Program-made: the position numbers and the translations under genes
From: an uncultured Roseateles sp.
GTDB lineage: Bacteria > Pseudomonadota > Gammaproteobacteria > Burkholderiales > Burkholderiaceae_C
Assembly (NCBI RefSeq): GCF_913777145.1
Contig: NZ_CAJYPS010000014.1
Span: forward strand, 310,001-374,000
Length of the DNA: 64,000 bases
Direction of reading: 5' to 3'
Shown here: piece by piece, positions 53,303 to 64,000 of the stretch
How positions within the stretch are numbered: the first letter of the stretch is position 1
Layout of the letters: every line of letters begins with the position of its first letter
The notes under the pieces: generated by a model
Told to the model about the DNA's origin: nothing
The model's database searches: none
The model's input: only the letters and a program-made list of their open reading frames with translations

Positions 53303-53545
53303 GCCTGTTAACACGACGGCAGCAGGGCGCGTTGCGGCCAGAAAGCCCGCGAGCAAGGCGCGAAACGAAGCTTGGGTAGGCCCCAAGCGAGGCTTCGCAA
53401 CGCCGCGCGCGGGCTTCTGGCCGCAACCCGAAGGGAAGGCTGGCCGCCCGGGCCACTCGGCGTTGGCCTGTCAATGCAGGTTGCGCACTGCGCCTCGATT
53501 GGCCGCGGGCGGCCTTCGCGACCTACTGCCGTCGTGTTGACAGGC
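53303..53545. repeat. Palindromic intergenic element between convergent genes
   Basis: The ends GCCTGTTAACACGACGGCAGCAG (53303-53325) and 53523-53545 are inverted copies with two mismatches. Inside, TTGCGGCCAGAAAGCCCGCG (53332-53351) pairs with 53408-53426 with one base indel. The centre holds CTTGGG-TAGG-CCCCAAG nested within GAAGC/GCTTC. There is no ORF. It fills the whole gap between the LysR stop and the hybrid-kinase stop and could act as a bidirectional terminator or be a mobile relic. Confidence 0.75.
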
Positions 53546-53546
53546 T

Positions 53547-58012
<4,466 letters not shown>

Positions 58013-58016
<4 letters not shown>

Positions 58017-59035
58017 GCCGGCTCGTCCAGGTCGGCGGGGCGGGTGCGGCCGTGGTGGCGGGCGGCGCGCACCCGCTGCGGCGAGTCCACATCCAGCATG
58101 TCCAGGCAGCAGGCGCGCGCGCGGCCGGCCTGCTTGGCCGCATAGAGCGCGATGTCGGCCGCGCGCAGCAGTGCCTCCGGAGACTCGTCCGGCGTGATCG
58201 GGCCGGCGCCGACCGGGCGGCGGTCCGCATGGATCTGGTCCAGGTAGCTGATGCCGATGGACACGGTCACATGCGGCGCGGTGCGGGAGTTCGCATGCGG
58301 CAGTGCCAGCGCGTCGATCAGCTCCAGGATGCGGCGCGCGACATAGTCGGCGCCGTCGCGGTCGGTGTCGGGCAGCAGCAGCGCGAACTCCTCGCCGCCG
58401 TAGCGTGCGGCCAGGTCCGCCGGGCGCCGGCGCGCCTCGGCCAGCGCCTGGGCCACGCTGCGCAGGCAGGCGTCGCCACCCTGGTGGCCGTAGTGGTCGT
58501 TGTAGGCCTTGAAATGGTCCACATCCACCAGCAGCAGGCTCAGCGGCTGGCCACTGCGCTGCTGGCGGCGCCATTCACGTGCCAGCGCCTCGTCGAAACT
58601 GCGGCGGTTGGCCACGCCGGTGAGGCCGTCGGTGGACGCCATTGCGCGCAGCTCGTCGGTCAGCGCCTTCACGCGCAGCTGGGTGCGGGCGCGGGCCACC
58701 AGCAGCGGCTCGCTGATGGGCTTGGCGATGAAGTCCGATGCGCCGGTCTCCAGTCCACGCAGTTCGTCCTCCGCGCTGTTCTGGCCCGTCACGAAGATCA
58801 CCGGCACACCGGCCAGCTGCGGGTCGCCCTTCATGCGCCGGCACACTTCCAGGCCATTCAGGCCGGGCATGTCCCCGTCCAGCAGCACCAGGTCGGGCGT
58901 GGCGTCGGCCATCTGGCGCAGCGCCTGCTCGCCACCGGTGGCAAAGCGCAGCCGGCCCAGGCCGGACAGCGCGCGGGCCATCACCTGGATCATGCCGGGG
59001 TCGTCGTCGACCAGCAGCAGGTCGGGGGTCTTCAT
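58013..59035 (-). CDS. Response regulator with GGDEF domain (diguanylate cyclase)
   Basis: 340 residues from the ATG at 59035; an ATG at 59083 would add 16 residues with no ribosome site. The receiver domain (about 1-125) has LLLVDDDPGM, phospho-acceptor Asp in LVLLDGDMPGLNG, and Lys in DFIAKPISEP. The GGDEF domain (about 150-315) has an intact active site YGGEEFALLLP and an upstream RPAD inhibitory I-site. It should make c-di-GMP when phosphorylated by the hybrid kinase that follows it. The cyclase looks active, unlike the degenerate GGDEF of LapD at 16156-18090. Confidence 0.94.
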
Positions 59036-59262
59036 GGCCTGTCCTTTCGCGGCGGCGTGGGCTGTTGAGGCGGATCCCGACAAACCCGTGGAGGCTGTCG
59101 GTGCAATTTGTTGATTATCATTTTTACTAAATAAATCGAAATAACAAGAAGTGATCCGATGTGAAATGACAAAAATTGCATGCGATGGCGGAGTTCGCGC
59201 CTCGGGCTTGGGCCGTGTCTGCTGGGCCCCGGGGCGCCGCAGAGGGGGCGCACAATGCCGCC
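59036..59262. promoter_or_regulatory. Divergent regulatory region, cyclase operon / ureE
   Basis: A 227-bp gap whose middle (about 59103-59175) is among the most AT-rich in the window. TTTGTTGATTATCATTTTT at 59107-59125 matches 12 of 19 Fur-box positions with a near-perfect TGATTATCATT core. GCAATTT at 59103 and AAATTGC near 59173 are inverted. Promoters for both the cyclase-kinase genes and the ureEFGD block must lie here. Confidence 0.5.
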
Positions 59263-59937
59263 ATGCTGACCGTCGACAAGATCGTTTCCCAAGGGCGGGG
59301 CCTGGCCCCGGTGTTGCTCAAGCGCGCGTTTCGCGTGGACCTGGACTGGGACGTGCGCCAGAAAAGCCGTTTCGAGGCCACCGACTCCGCCGGCCGGCGC
59401 CTGGGCGTGTTCCTGCCGCGCGGCACCGTGGTGCGCGGCGGTGATGTGCTGGTGGTGTCCGACGGCACGCTGGTGGTGGTGACGGCCGCGCCCCAGCCGG
59501 TGCTGCAGGTGCGGCATTGCCCGGATCACGGCACGCCCTTCGACCTGCTGCGCGCCGCCTACCACCTGGGCAACCGCCATGTGCCGCTGGAGCTTCAGCC
59601 CGAGCTGCTGCAGTTCGAGCCCGATGCCGTGCTGGCCGACATGCTGCGCCGCCAGCACTTGATCGTCACCGAAGCCCAGGCCGCCTTCGAACCCGAGGGT
59701 GGGGCCTACGGCGAGGGCGGCGGCCACGGCCATCACCACCACCACGACCACGACCACGCGCATGGCCATGCCCACGACGACCATGCCCCGGCGGCCACCC
59801 CTGCGCGCAAGCCGCTGTCCATCCCGGTGCGGGCGCATGACGCCGGCCACCAGCACGGCCCGGGCTGCGGCCATGATCACCACGATCACGCGCCGGGCGG
59901 CCATGTGCACGGCCCCGGCTGCGATCACGACCACTGA
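59263..59937 (+). CDS. ureE: Urease accessory nickel chaperone UreE
   Basis: 224 residues from the ATG at 59263. The N-terminal peptide-binding domain (about 1-75) and the metal-binding domain (LQVRHCPDHGTPF; AYHLGNRHVPLEL with the interface His) are standard UreE. The C-terminal 75 residues are extremely His/Asp-rich in two tracts (GHGHHHHHDHDHAHGHAHDD; HQHGPGCGHDHHDHAPGGH), longer than most. It delivers nickel to UreG for urease activation. It opens the accessory block ureE-ureF-ureG-ureD, 33 kb from the structural genes. Confidence 0.95.
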   Translation: MLTVDKIVSQGRGLAPVLLKRAFRVDLDWDVRQKSRFEATDSAGRRLGVFLPRGTVVRGGDVLVVSDGTLVVVTAAPQPVLQVRHCPDHGTPFDLLRAAYHLGNRHVPLELQPELLQFEPDAVLADMLRRQHLIVTEAQAAFEPEGGAYGEGGGHGHHHHHDHDHAHGHAHDDHAPAATPARKPLSIPVRAHDAGHQHGPGCGHDHHDHAPGGHVHGPGCDHDH

Positions 59938-60048
59938 GTCCTGCCCGAGCGCCCCGGATTTGCCCCAGGCCGGGCGATTTCTGGCGTCTGCGGGCACCCG
60001 GCCGGTTTAGGCTTGCGGGCCTTGCCGCCTCACCTGGGTCCGCCCGCA

Positions 60049-60732
60049 ATGTCTGCCGAATCCCCCGCCTCCCTGCTGCACCTGCTGTGGCTTGCGTCCC
60101 CCGCGCTGCCGGTGGGCGGCTTCAGCTATTCCGAGGGCCTGGAGGCGGCGGTGGACGCGGGCGTGGTGCATGACGAGACCAGCGCCGGCGACTGGCTGCT
60201 CAACCAGCTCGCGCTGGTGCAGGCGCGCGCCGAGCTGCCGCTGGCGGCGGCCGCCCATGCGGCGGCGCTGGCGCTGGACGGCACCCGCCTGGCCGAGCTC
60301 AATGCCTGGGCGCTGCAGACCCGCGAGAGCGCCGAGAGCCTGCAGCAGGCCCAGCAGATGGGCCGCAGCCTGCTGGCCTGGCTGCAGGGCCAGCTGCCGG
60401 ACCACCCGGCGCTGCCGCTGCTGCAAGCCCTGACCCCCGCGCCGGCCTGGGGCGTGGTGATGGGCGCCACCACCGCGATGCGCAGCGCAGCGCTGGAGCC
60501 GGCGCTGCAGGCCATGGCCTTCGGCTGGGCCGAGAACCTGATGCAGGCCGCGGTGCGGGCCGTGCCGCTGGGCCAGAGTGCCGGCCAGCGCTTGCTGGCA
60601 CGGCTCGTGCAAGCCATTCCGCAGGCGGTGGACGCTGCGCTCGCGGCGCCCGAGCCGCTGGCCTTCGCGCCGCTGCTGGGCGTCTATGGCGCCCGCCACG
60701 AAACCCAATACTCGAGACTGTTCCGCTCATGA
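60049..60732 (+). CDS. ureF: Urease accessory protein UreF
   Basis: 227 residues. The family signature [20 protein letters not shown] near residue 14 and the later C-terminal [17 protein letters not shown] are diagnostic. UreF bridges UreD and UreG on apo-urease and controls the fidelity of nickel insertion. The ATG at 60049 is 111 bases after ureE. Its stop overlaps the ureG start (ATGA). Confidence 0.95.
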   Translation: MSAESPASLLHLLWLASPALPVGGFSYSEGLEAAVDAGVVHDETSAGDWLLNQLALVQARAELPLAAAAHAAALALDGTRLAELNAWALQTRESAESLQQAQQMGRSLLAWLQGQLPDHPALPLLQALTPAPAWGVVMGATTAMRSAALEPALQAMAFGWAENLMQAAVRAVPLGQSAGQRLLARLVQAIPQAVDAALAAPEPLAFAPLLGVYGARHETQYSRLFRS

Positions 60733-61379
60733 ACGCTTCACTGCACGCCATCCCGAATCGCACCAAGAAGCTGCCGCCGCTGCGCGTGGGCGTGGGCGGG
60801 CCGGTGGGCTCCGGCAAGACCACCCTGGTCGAGATGCTGTGCAAGACCATGCGCGAGCGCTGGGACCTGGTGGTGGTCACCAACGACATCTATACCAAGG
60901 AAGACCAGCGCCTGCTGACCGTGGCCGGCGCGCTCGAACCCGAACGCATCATGGGCGTGGAAACCGGCGGCTGCCCGCATACCGCGATCCGCGAGGACTG
61001 CTCCATCAACCTGGAAGCGGTGGACCGCATGTTGGAGAAGTTCCCCGACGCGGACATCGTGTTCGTGGAAAGCGGCGGCGACAACCTGGCCGCCACCTTC
61101 AGCCCCGAACTCAGCGACCTGACGATCTACGTGATCGACGTGGCCGCGGGCGAGAAGATCCCGCGCAAGGGCGGGCCCGGCATCACCAAGAGCGACCTCT
61201 TCGTGATCAACAAGACCGACCTGGCCCCGCATGTGGGCGCCAACCTGGACGTGATGCGCAGCGACACCGCGCGCATGCGGCCCGTGAAGCCCTGGGTGAT
61301 GACCAATCTCAAGACCCGTGAGGGCCTGGACGAGGTGGTGCGCTTCATCGAGACCAAGGGGCTGCTGGTTGACGCCTGA
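60729..61379 (+). CDS. ureG: Urease accessory GTPase UreG
   Basis: 216 residues. P-loop [15 protein letters not shown] near residue 22, [12 protein letters not shown], the metal-binding Cys-Pro-His motif in [25 protein letters not shown] and the guanine-specificity motif NKTDLA are all present. GTP hydrolysis drives nickel transfer into urease. The ATG overlaps the ureF stop by four bases. The last codons overlap the ureD start. Confidence 0.98.
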   Translation: MNASLHAIPNRTKKLPPLRVGVGGPVGSGKTTLVEMLCKTMRERWDLVVVTNDIYTKEDQRLLTVAGALEPERIMGVETGGCPHTAIREDCSINLEAVDRMLEKFPDADIVFVESGGDNLAATFSPELSDLTIYVIDVAAGEKIPRKGGPGITKSDLFVINKTDLAPHVGANLDVMRSDTARMRPVKPWVMTNLKTREGLDEVVRFIETKGLLVDA

Positions 61380-62226
61380 AGCCGCGGGCGCGGTGCGCTG
61401 GCCGGCCCGGCTGGCGCTGCAGGCGCTGCGCGAGGGCGAGCGCACGCGGGTGCGCAGCGAGCACGAGGGGCCGCTGCGGCTGCTGAAGACGCTCTACCCC
61501 GAAGGGCCGGGTCTTGCGCAGGCGGTGCTGGTCCATCCGCCCGGCGGCCTGGTGGGCGGTGACCGGCTGGACATCTCGCTGGACGTGCAGCCCGGCGCCC
61601 ACCTGCTGGTGACCACGCCGGCCGCGACCCGCTTCTACCGCTCCAACGCCGGCGCGGCGGTGCAGGCGGTGCAGGCTCGCGTGGCAGGCGGCGCGCGACT
61701 GGAGTGGCTGCCGCAGGAGACGCTGGCCTACAGCGGCTGCGACGGCCGCAACGAGCTGCGCCTGACGCTGGACCCCGGCGCCAGCCTGATTGCCAGCGAG
61801 GTGCTGGGCCTGGGCCTGCCGGCCGCGGGCCAGGCCTTCGAGCGTGGCCGCCTGCTGCAGCACCTGGAACTGCCGGGCCTGTGGCTGGACCGCGGCTGGC
61901 TGGACGCGGCCGACACCGCGCTGCTGGACGGCCCCTGCGGCCTGGCCGGCCACCGCGTGCTGGCCACGCTGGTCTATGCGCAGACCGCACCGCTGCCGGC
62001 GATCGCGGACCCCGACACGCTGCTGGATGACAGCCGGGCGCTGCTGGACGGCCTGGCGCTGGCCGGCATCACGCGGCTGCAGCGCCCCGGCGCGGAGCTG
62101 CTGCTGGCCCGCCTGGTGGGCGACGACCTGGAGGCGCTGACGCTGGGCCTGCGGCGTGTGCGGGGCCTGTGGCGCGAGCGCCTGTGGGCGTTGCCGGGCG
62201 GCGACCCGCGCATCTGGGCCACCTGA
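61369..62226 (+). CDS. ureD: Urease accessory protein UreD (UreH)
   Basis: About 285 residues from a TTG at 61369 that overlaps the ureG end by 11 bases; AAGGGG lies just upstream. A GTG at 61393 is an alternative. Motifs [17 protein letters not shown] and [11 protein letters not shown], plus [13 protein letters not shown], are typical of UreD. It is the scaffold that recruits UreF and UreG onto the apo-urease trimer. In most betaproteobacterial operons ureD comes first, before ureA; here it is last, after ureG. Confidence 0.93.
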   Translation: MTPEAAGAVRWPARLALQALREGERTRVRSEHEGPLRLLKTLYPEGPGLAQAVLVHPPGGLVGGDRLDISLDVQPGAHLLVTTPAATRFYRSNAGAAVQAVQARVAGGARLEWLPQETLAYSGCDGRNELRLTLDPGASLIASEVLGLGLPAAGQAFERGRLLQHLELPGLWLDRGWLDAADTALLDGPCGLAGHRVLATLVYAQTAPLPAIADPDTLLDDSRALLDGLALAGITRLQRPGAELLLARLVGDDLEALTLGLRRVRGLWRERLWALPGGDPRIWAT

Positions 62227-62361
62227 GCCGCAGCCCCGCCTACAGCCGCTGCCGGCCGCCGCCTACAGGGCCGGCGGCCGCCGGGGCCTCCAATGCCCCC
62301 ATTCGGCCCGGTGAGTGCGGCGCAACTTGCCGCCCCGAGGCCGAAGCCACAGGAGGACATC

Positions 62362-62580
62362 ATGGGCTTGATTCGTTGGACCGCATTGGCACTCATCGTC
62401 GCGGGCGCGCTGAGCCTGGTCTATGGCGGGGTTTCCTACACCCGCGAACACACGGCGGCCAAGCTGGGGCCGGTGGAGATCAAGGTCGAGGAGACCCAGG
62501 ACATCAACATCCCGGTGTGGATGGGTGTGGGTGCGGTGGTCGTGGGGGGGCTGGTGCTGCTGGGCACCGGCCGGCGCTGA
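62362..62580 (+). CDS. DUF3185-like small membrane protein
   Basis: 72 residues with an excellent ribosome site AGGAGGACATC before the ATG at 62362. Two hydrophobic helices (LIRWTALALIVAGALSLVYG and WMGVGAVVVGGLVLLGTG) flank a short polar loop containing KVEETQDINIP. The two-helix, 70-residue form with a YGG-type turn matches DUF3185-like inner-membrane proteins, whose function is unknown. It follows ureD after 135 bases and has its own hairpin. Confidence 0.75.
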   Translation: MGLIRWTALALIVAGALSLVYGGVSYTREHTAAKLGPVEIKVEETQDINIPVWMGVGAVVVGGLVLLGTGRR

Positions 62581-62593
62581 GCTGCGGCTCATC

Positions 62594-62629
62594 AAGACCT
62601 GACCCTGCCGACCCGCAGGGGCAGGTCTT
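62594..62629 (+). terminator. Hairpin after the small membrane protein gene
   Basis: AAGACCTGACCCTGC and GCAGGGGCAGGTCTT pair over 15 bases with one mismatch and a 6-base loop, 13 bases past the stop at 62580. The T run after it is poor, so efficiency is uncertain. Confidence 0.6.
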
Positions 62630-62705
62630 GCGTTGCGGCGGCGCGTGACACAGCGGTGTCATGCCGGCTGTAAAAAATCCCGGGCTTTCGTCACCTGGGA
62701 TTCAG

Positions 62706-64000
62706 ATGTACCCGCACCGCCCCACCTCCTCCCTGCGTCTCCATGCTCTCGCGCTTGCCGTGGCTTCCGCCGCGGCCCTGATGGCCTGCGGTGGCGGCAA
62801 CGACGGCCCCGAACCTCTGGTGGTGCCGGCCGAGCCGGCCGGCCTGGGCACGACCGACAGCGCGCCGGTGCCCAGCGCCGTCGCCTATGTGGACAACGGC
62901 GCGACCAACCGCCGCGACAACCCCTGCAACGTGACCGTCGACACCAATGCCGGCGTGCGCGTGCTGCAGGGCTATCTGGACATCTGGACGCCCAGCACGC
63001 TCAAGGTCGATGCCGGCGTGAGCCTGGCCGCGGCCAATGGCTGCGCCGCGGTGACCGCTTCCACCTGGAGCGGCCTGCCGGGCGATGCCACCGACGGCGT
63101 GGTGAAGAACGCGACCGTGCATGCGGCCAACATCAACTATGTGAAGACCGCCACCCAGGGCCGCAGCGCCGCGCAGGCGTTGGCGGCCTATCTGGACGAC
63201 CGCCGCGGTAAGGGCTACAGCGTCAGCGACGGCTTCGGCCCGCTGACCAGCATCTGGCGCACCGGTGCGCAGCAGACCACCACCATCACCAGCGTGGACG
63301 CGAGCCAGCCGGTGGTGCCGGTGGTCAACGACGGCGGCAACAACCTGGGCGTGGGCTCGACCACCAACACCAACCTCGGTCTGGCGGTGGACTTCATCAA
63401 CAACATCGCCGACGGCTCGACCGAGCCGGCCAAGCGCTTCTACAAGTACGCCCGGCCCTGGCGCTGGAGCACGGACGTGAAGGTGGTGCCGGCGCTGGAG
63501 TCGGCCAAGAGCAGCACGCCCACCACCGACGGTGGCTTCCCCAGCGGCCACACGGCCGAGGCCTGGCGCGACACGCTGGCCATGGCCTATCTGGTGCCGC
63601 AGCGCTTCCAGGAACTGGTCAGCCGTGCGATGGAGATGGGCGAGAACCGCATCCTGGCCGGCATGCACTCGCCGCTGGACGTGATGGGCGGCCGCGTGCA
63701 GGCCACCGCGGTCGTGGCCTACAGCCTGTCGGCGGCCAGCTACTACACGCCGACCGTGAAGGCCGCGGCCTATGCCCAGGCGCAGAACTACCTGCTGAGC
63801 CAGACCAAGAGCGCCGATGCGCTGGCACTGAACGTCGCCGCGCACACCGCCAAGACCCAGGACAGCAGCAACGCCGACTTCGATCGCTTTGCCGACTACA
63901 GCGCCAACAAGAAGGCCTATCTGCAGCGCCTGACCTACGGCTTCCCGCAGATCAATGCCAGCGGTGCGGCCGCGGTCGTGCCCAAGGGCGCCGAGGTGCT
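62706..64000 (+). CDS. PAP2-family acid phosphatase lipoprotein, C-terminus beyond window
   Basis: 431 residues visible, running off the end. A lipoprotein signal ends in LMACGGG (Cys about 28). A secreted body of beta-rich character follows (about 30-230). The vanadium-haloperoxidase/PAP2 motifs then appear in order: KRFYKYARPWRW (K-x6-RP-like), GGFPSGHTAEAW (PSGH) and RILAGMHSPLDVMGG (R-x5-H-x3-D). It should dephosphorylate an extracytoplasmic substrate. The ATG at 62706 lacks a strong ribosome site. The large N-terminal extension is unusual against classical class A acid phosphatases. Confidence 0.87.
   Translation, partial: MYPHRPTSSLRLHALALAVASAAALMACGGGNDGPEPLVVPAEPAGLGTTDSAPVPSAVAYVDNGATNRRDNPCNVTVDTNAGVRVLQGYLDIWTPSTLKVDAGVSLAAANGCAAVTASTWSGLPGDATDGVVKNATVHAANINYVKTATQGRSAAQALAAYLDDRRGKGYSVSDGFGPLTSIWRTGAQQTTTITSVDASQPVVPVVNDGGNNLGVGSTTNTNLGLAVDFINNIADGSTEPAKRFYKYARPWRWSTDVKVVPALESAKSSTPTTDGGFPSGHTAEAWRDTLAMAYLVPQRFQELVSRAMEMGENRILAGMHSPLDVMGGRVQATAVVAYSLSAASYYTPTVKAAAYAQAQNYLLSQTKSADALALNVAAHTAKTQDSSNADFDRFADYSANKKAYLQRLTYGFPQINASGAAAVVPKGAEV

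Overview
The window is GC-rich (near 70 %), densely packed and codes on both strands with very strong G/C preference at third codon positions. Gene content (lipoylated AceE/AceF/LpdA set, HupE-containing urease cluster, LapG/LapD, a PEP-CTERM protein, trimeric-type porin, M3/M13 peptidases, OsmC/LysR operon) and the C5/G5 palindromes between genes fit a Burkholderiales betaproteobacterium, probably of the Rubrivivax-Leptothrix/Roseateles group. That placement is inference from protein style, not from a marker gene. I see no rRNA, tRNA, CRISPR array, integrase, transposase or prophage gene.

Layout. 1-7.4 kb (minus): a FixL/FixJ-type two-component pair, a hairpin, then folD, oligopeptidase A and the first part of another sensor kinase. 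7.5-13.9 kb (plus): the pyruvate dehydrogenase operon aceE-aceF-lpdA, closed by a strong terminator. 13.9-18.1 kb: an unknown anchored protein and an HDOD protein, divergent from lapG-lapD (c-di-GMP control of surface adhesin cleavage). 18.1-21.4 kb: a TonB-dependent receptor with a possible Fur box across its start codon and a DUF3034 barrel protein. 21.5-26.4 kb: apbC, a nitroreductase and the urease structural genes ureA-hupE-ureB-ureC. 26.4-27.6 kb: a patch unlike its surroundings, with an inverted REP pair, a Trp-rich orphan ORF of atypical codon use, and a nested inverted repeat of about 610 bp. 27.6-37.5 kb: a YCII-like protein, a D,D-carboxypeptidase, an M13 peptidase, a PEP-CTERM protein, an OmpA lipoprotein, a secreted M3 peptidase and an esterase. 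37.5-42.6 kb: a five-gene minus operon (Nudix, SDR, thioredoxin-like, OsmC/Ohr, Tat-exported alpha/beta hydrolase) divergent from a LysR regulator. 42.6-46.6 kb: an outer-membrane-like protein with two tiny upstream ORFs, a chemoreceptor and a crotonase. 46.7-53.3 kb: an amidase and a LysR-controlled aldolase/MFS/porin uptake locus. 53.3-59.0 kb: a palindromic intergenic repeat, then a giant hybrid kinase co-transcribed with a response-regulator diguanylate cyclase. 59.3-62.2 kb: the urease accessory genes ureE-ureF-ureG-ureD. 62.4-64 kb: a small membrane protein and a PAP2-type phosphatase lipoprotein cut by the window end.

How parts work together. The two urease blocks lie about 33 kb apart but together give a complete Ni-urease set: three subunits, a nickel permease, and the UreE/F/G/D maturation proteins. 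The PDH operon encodes three closely similar lipoyl domains. Signal transduction is heavy: three sensor kinases, two regulators, one chemoreceptor, an active-looking cyclase and a degenerate GGDEF/EAL receptor.

No gene set here is clearly a new defence or biosynthetic system. The most unexplained sequence is the non-coding repeat architecture at 26.4-27.6 kb and 53.3-53.5 kb, and the split urease operon that borders the first of these.
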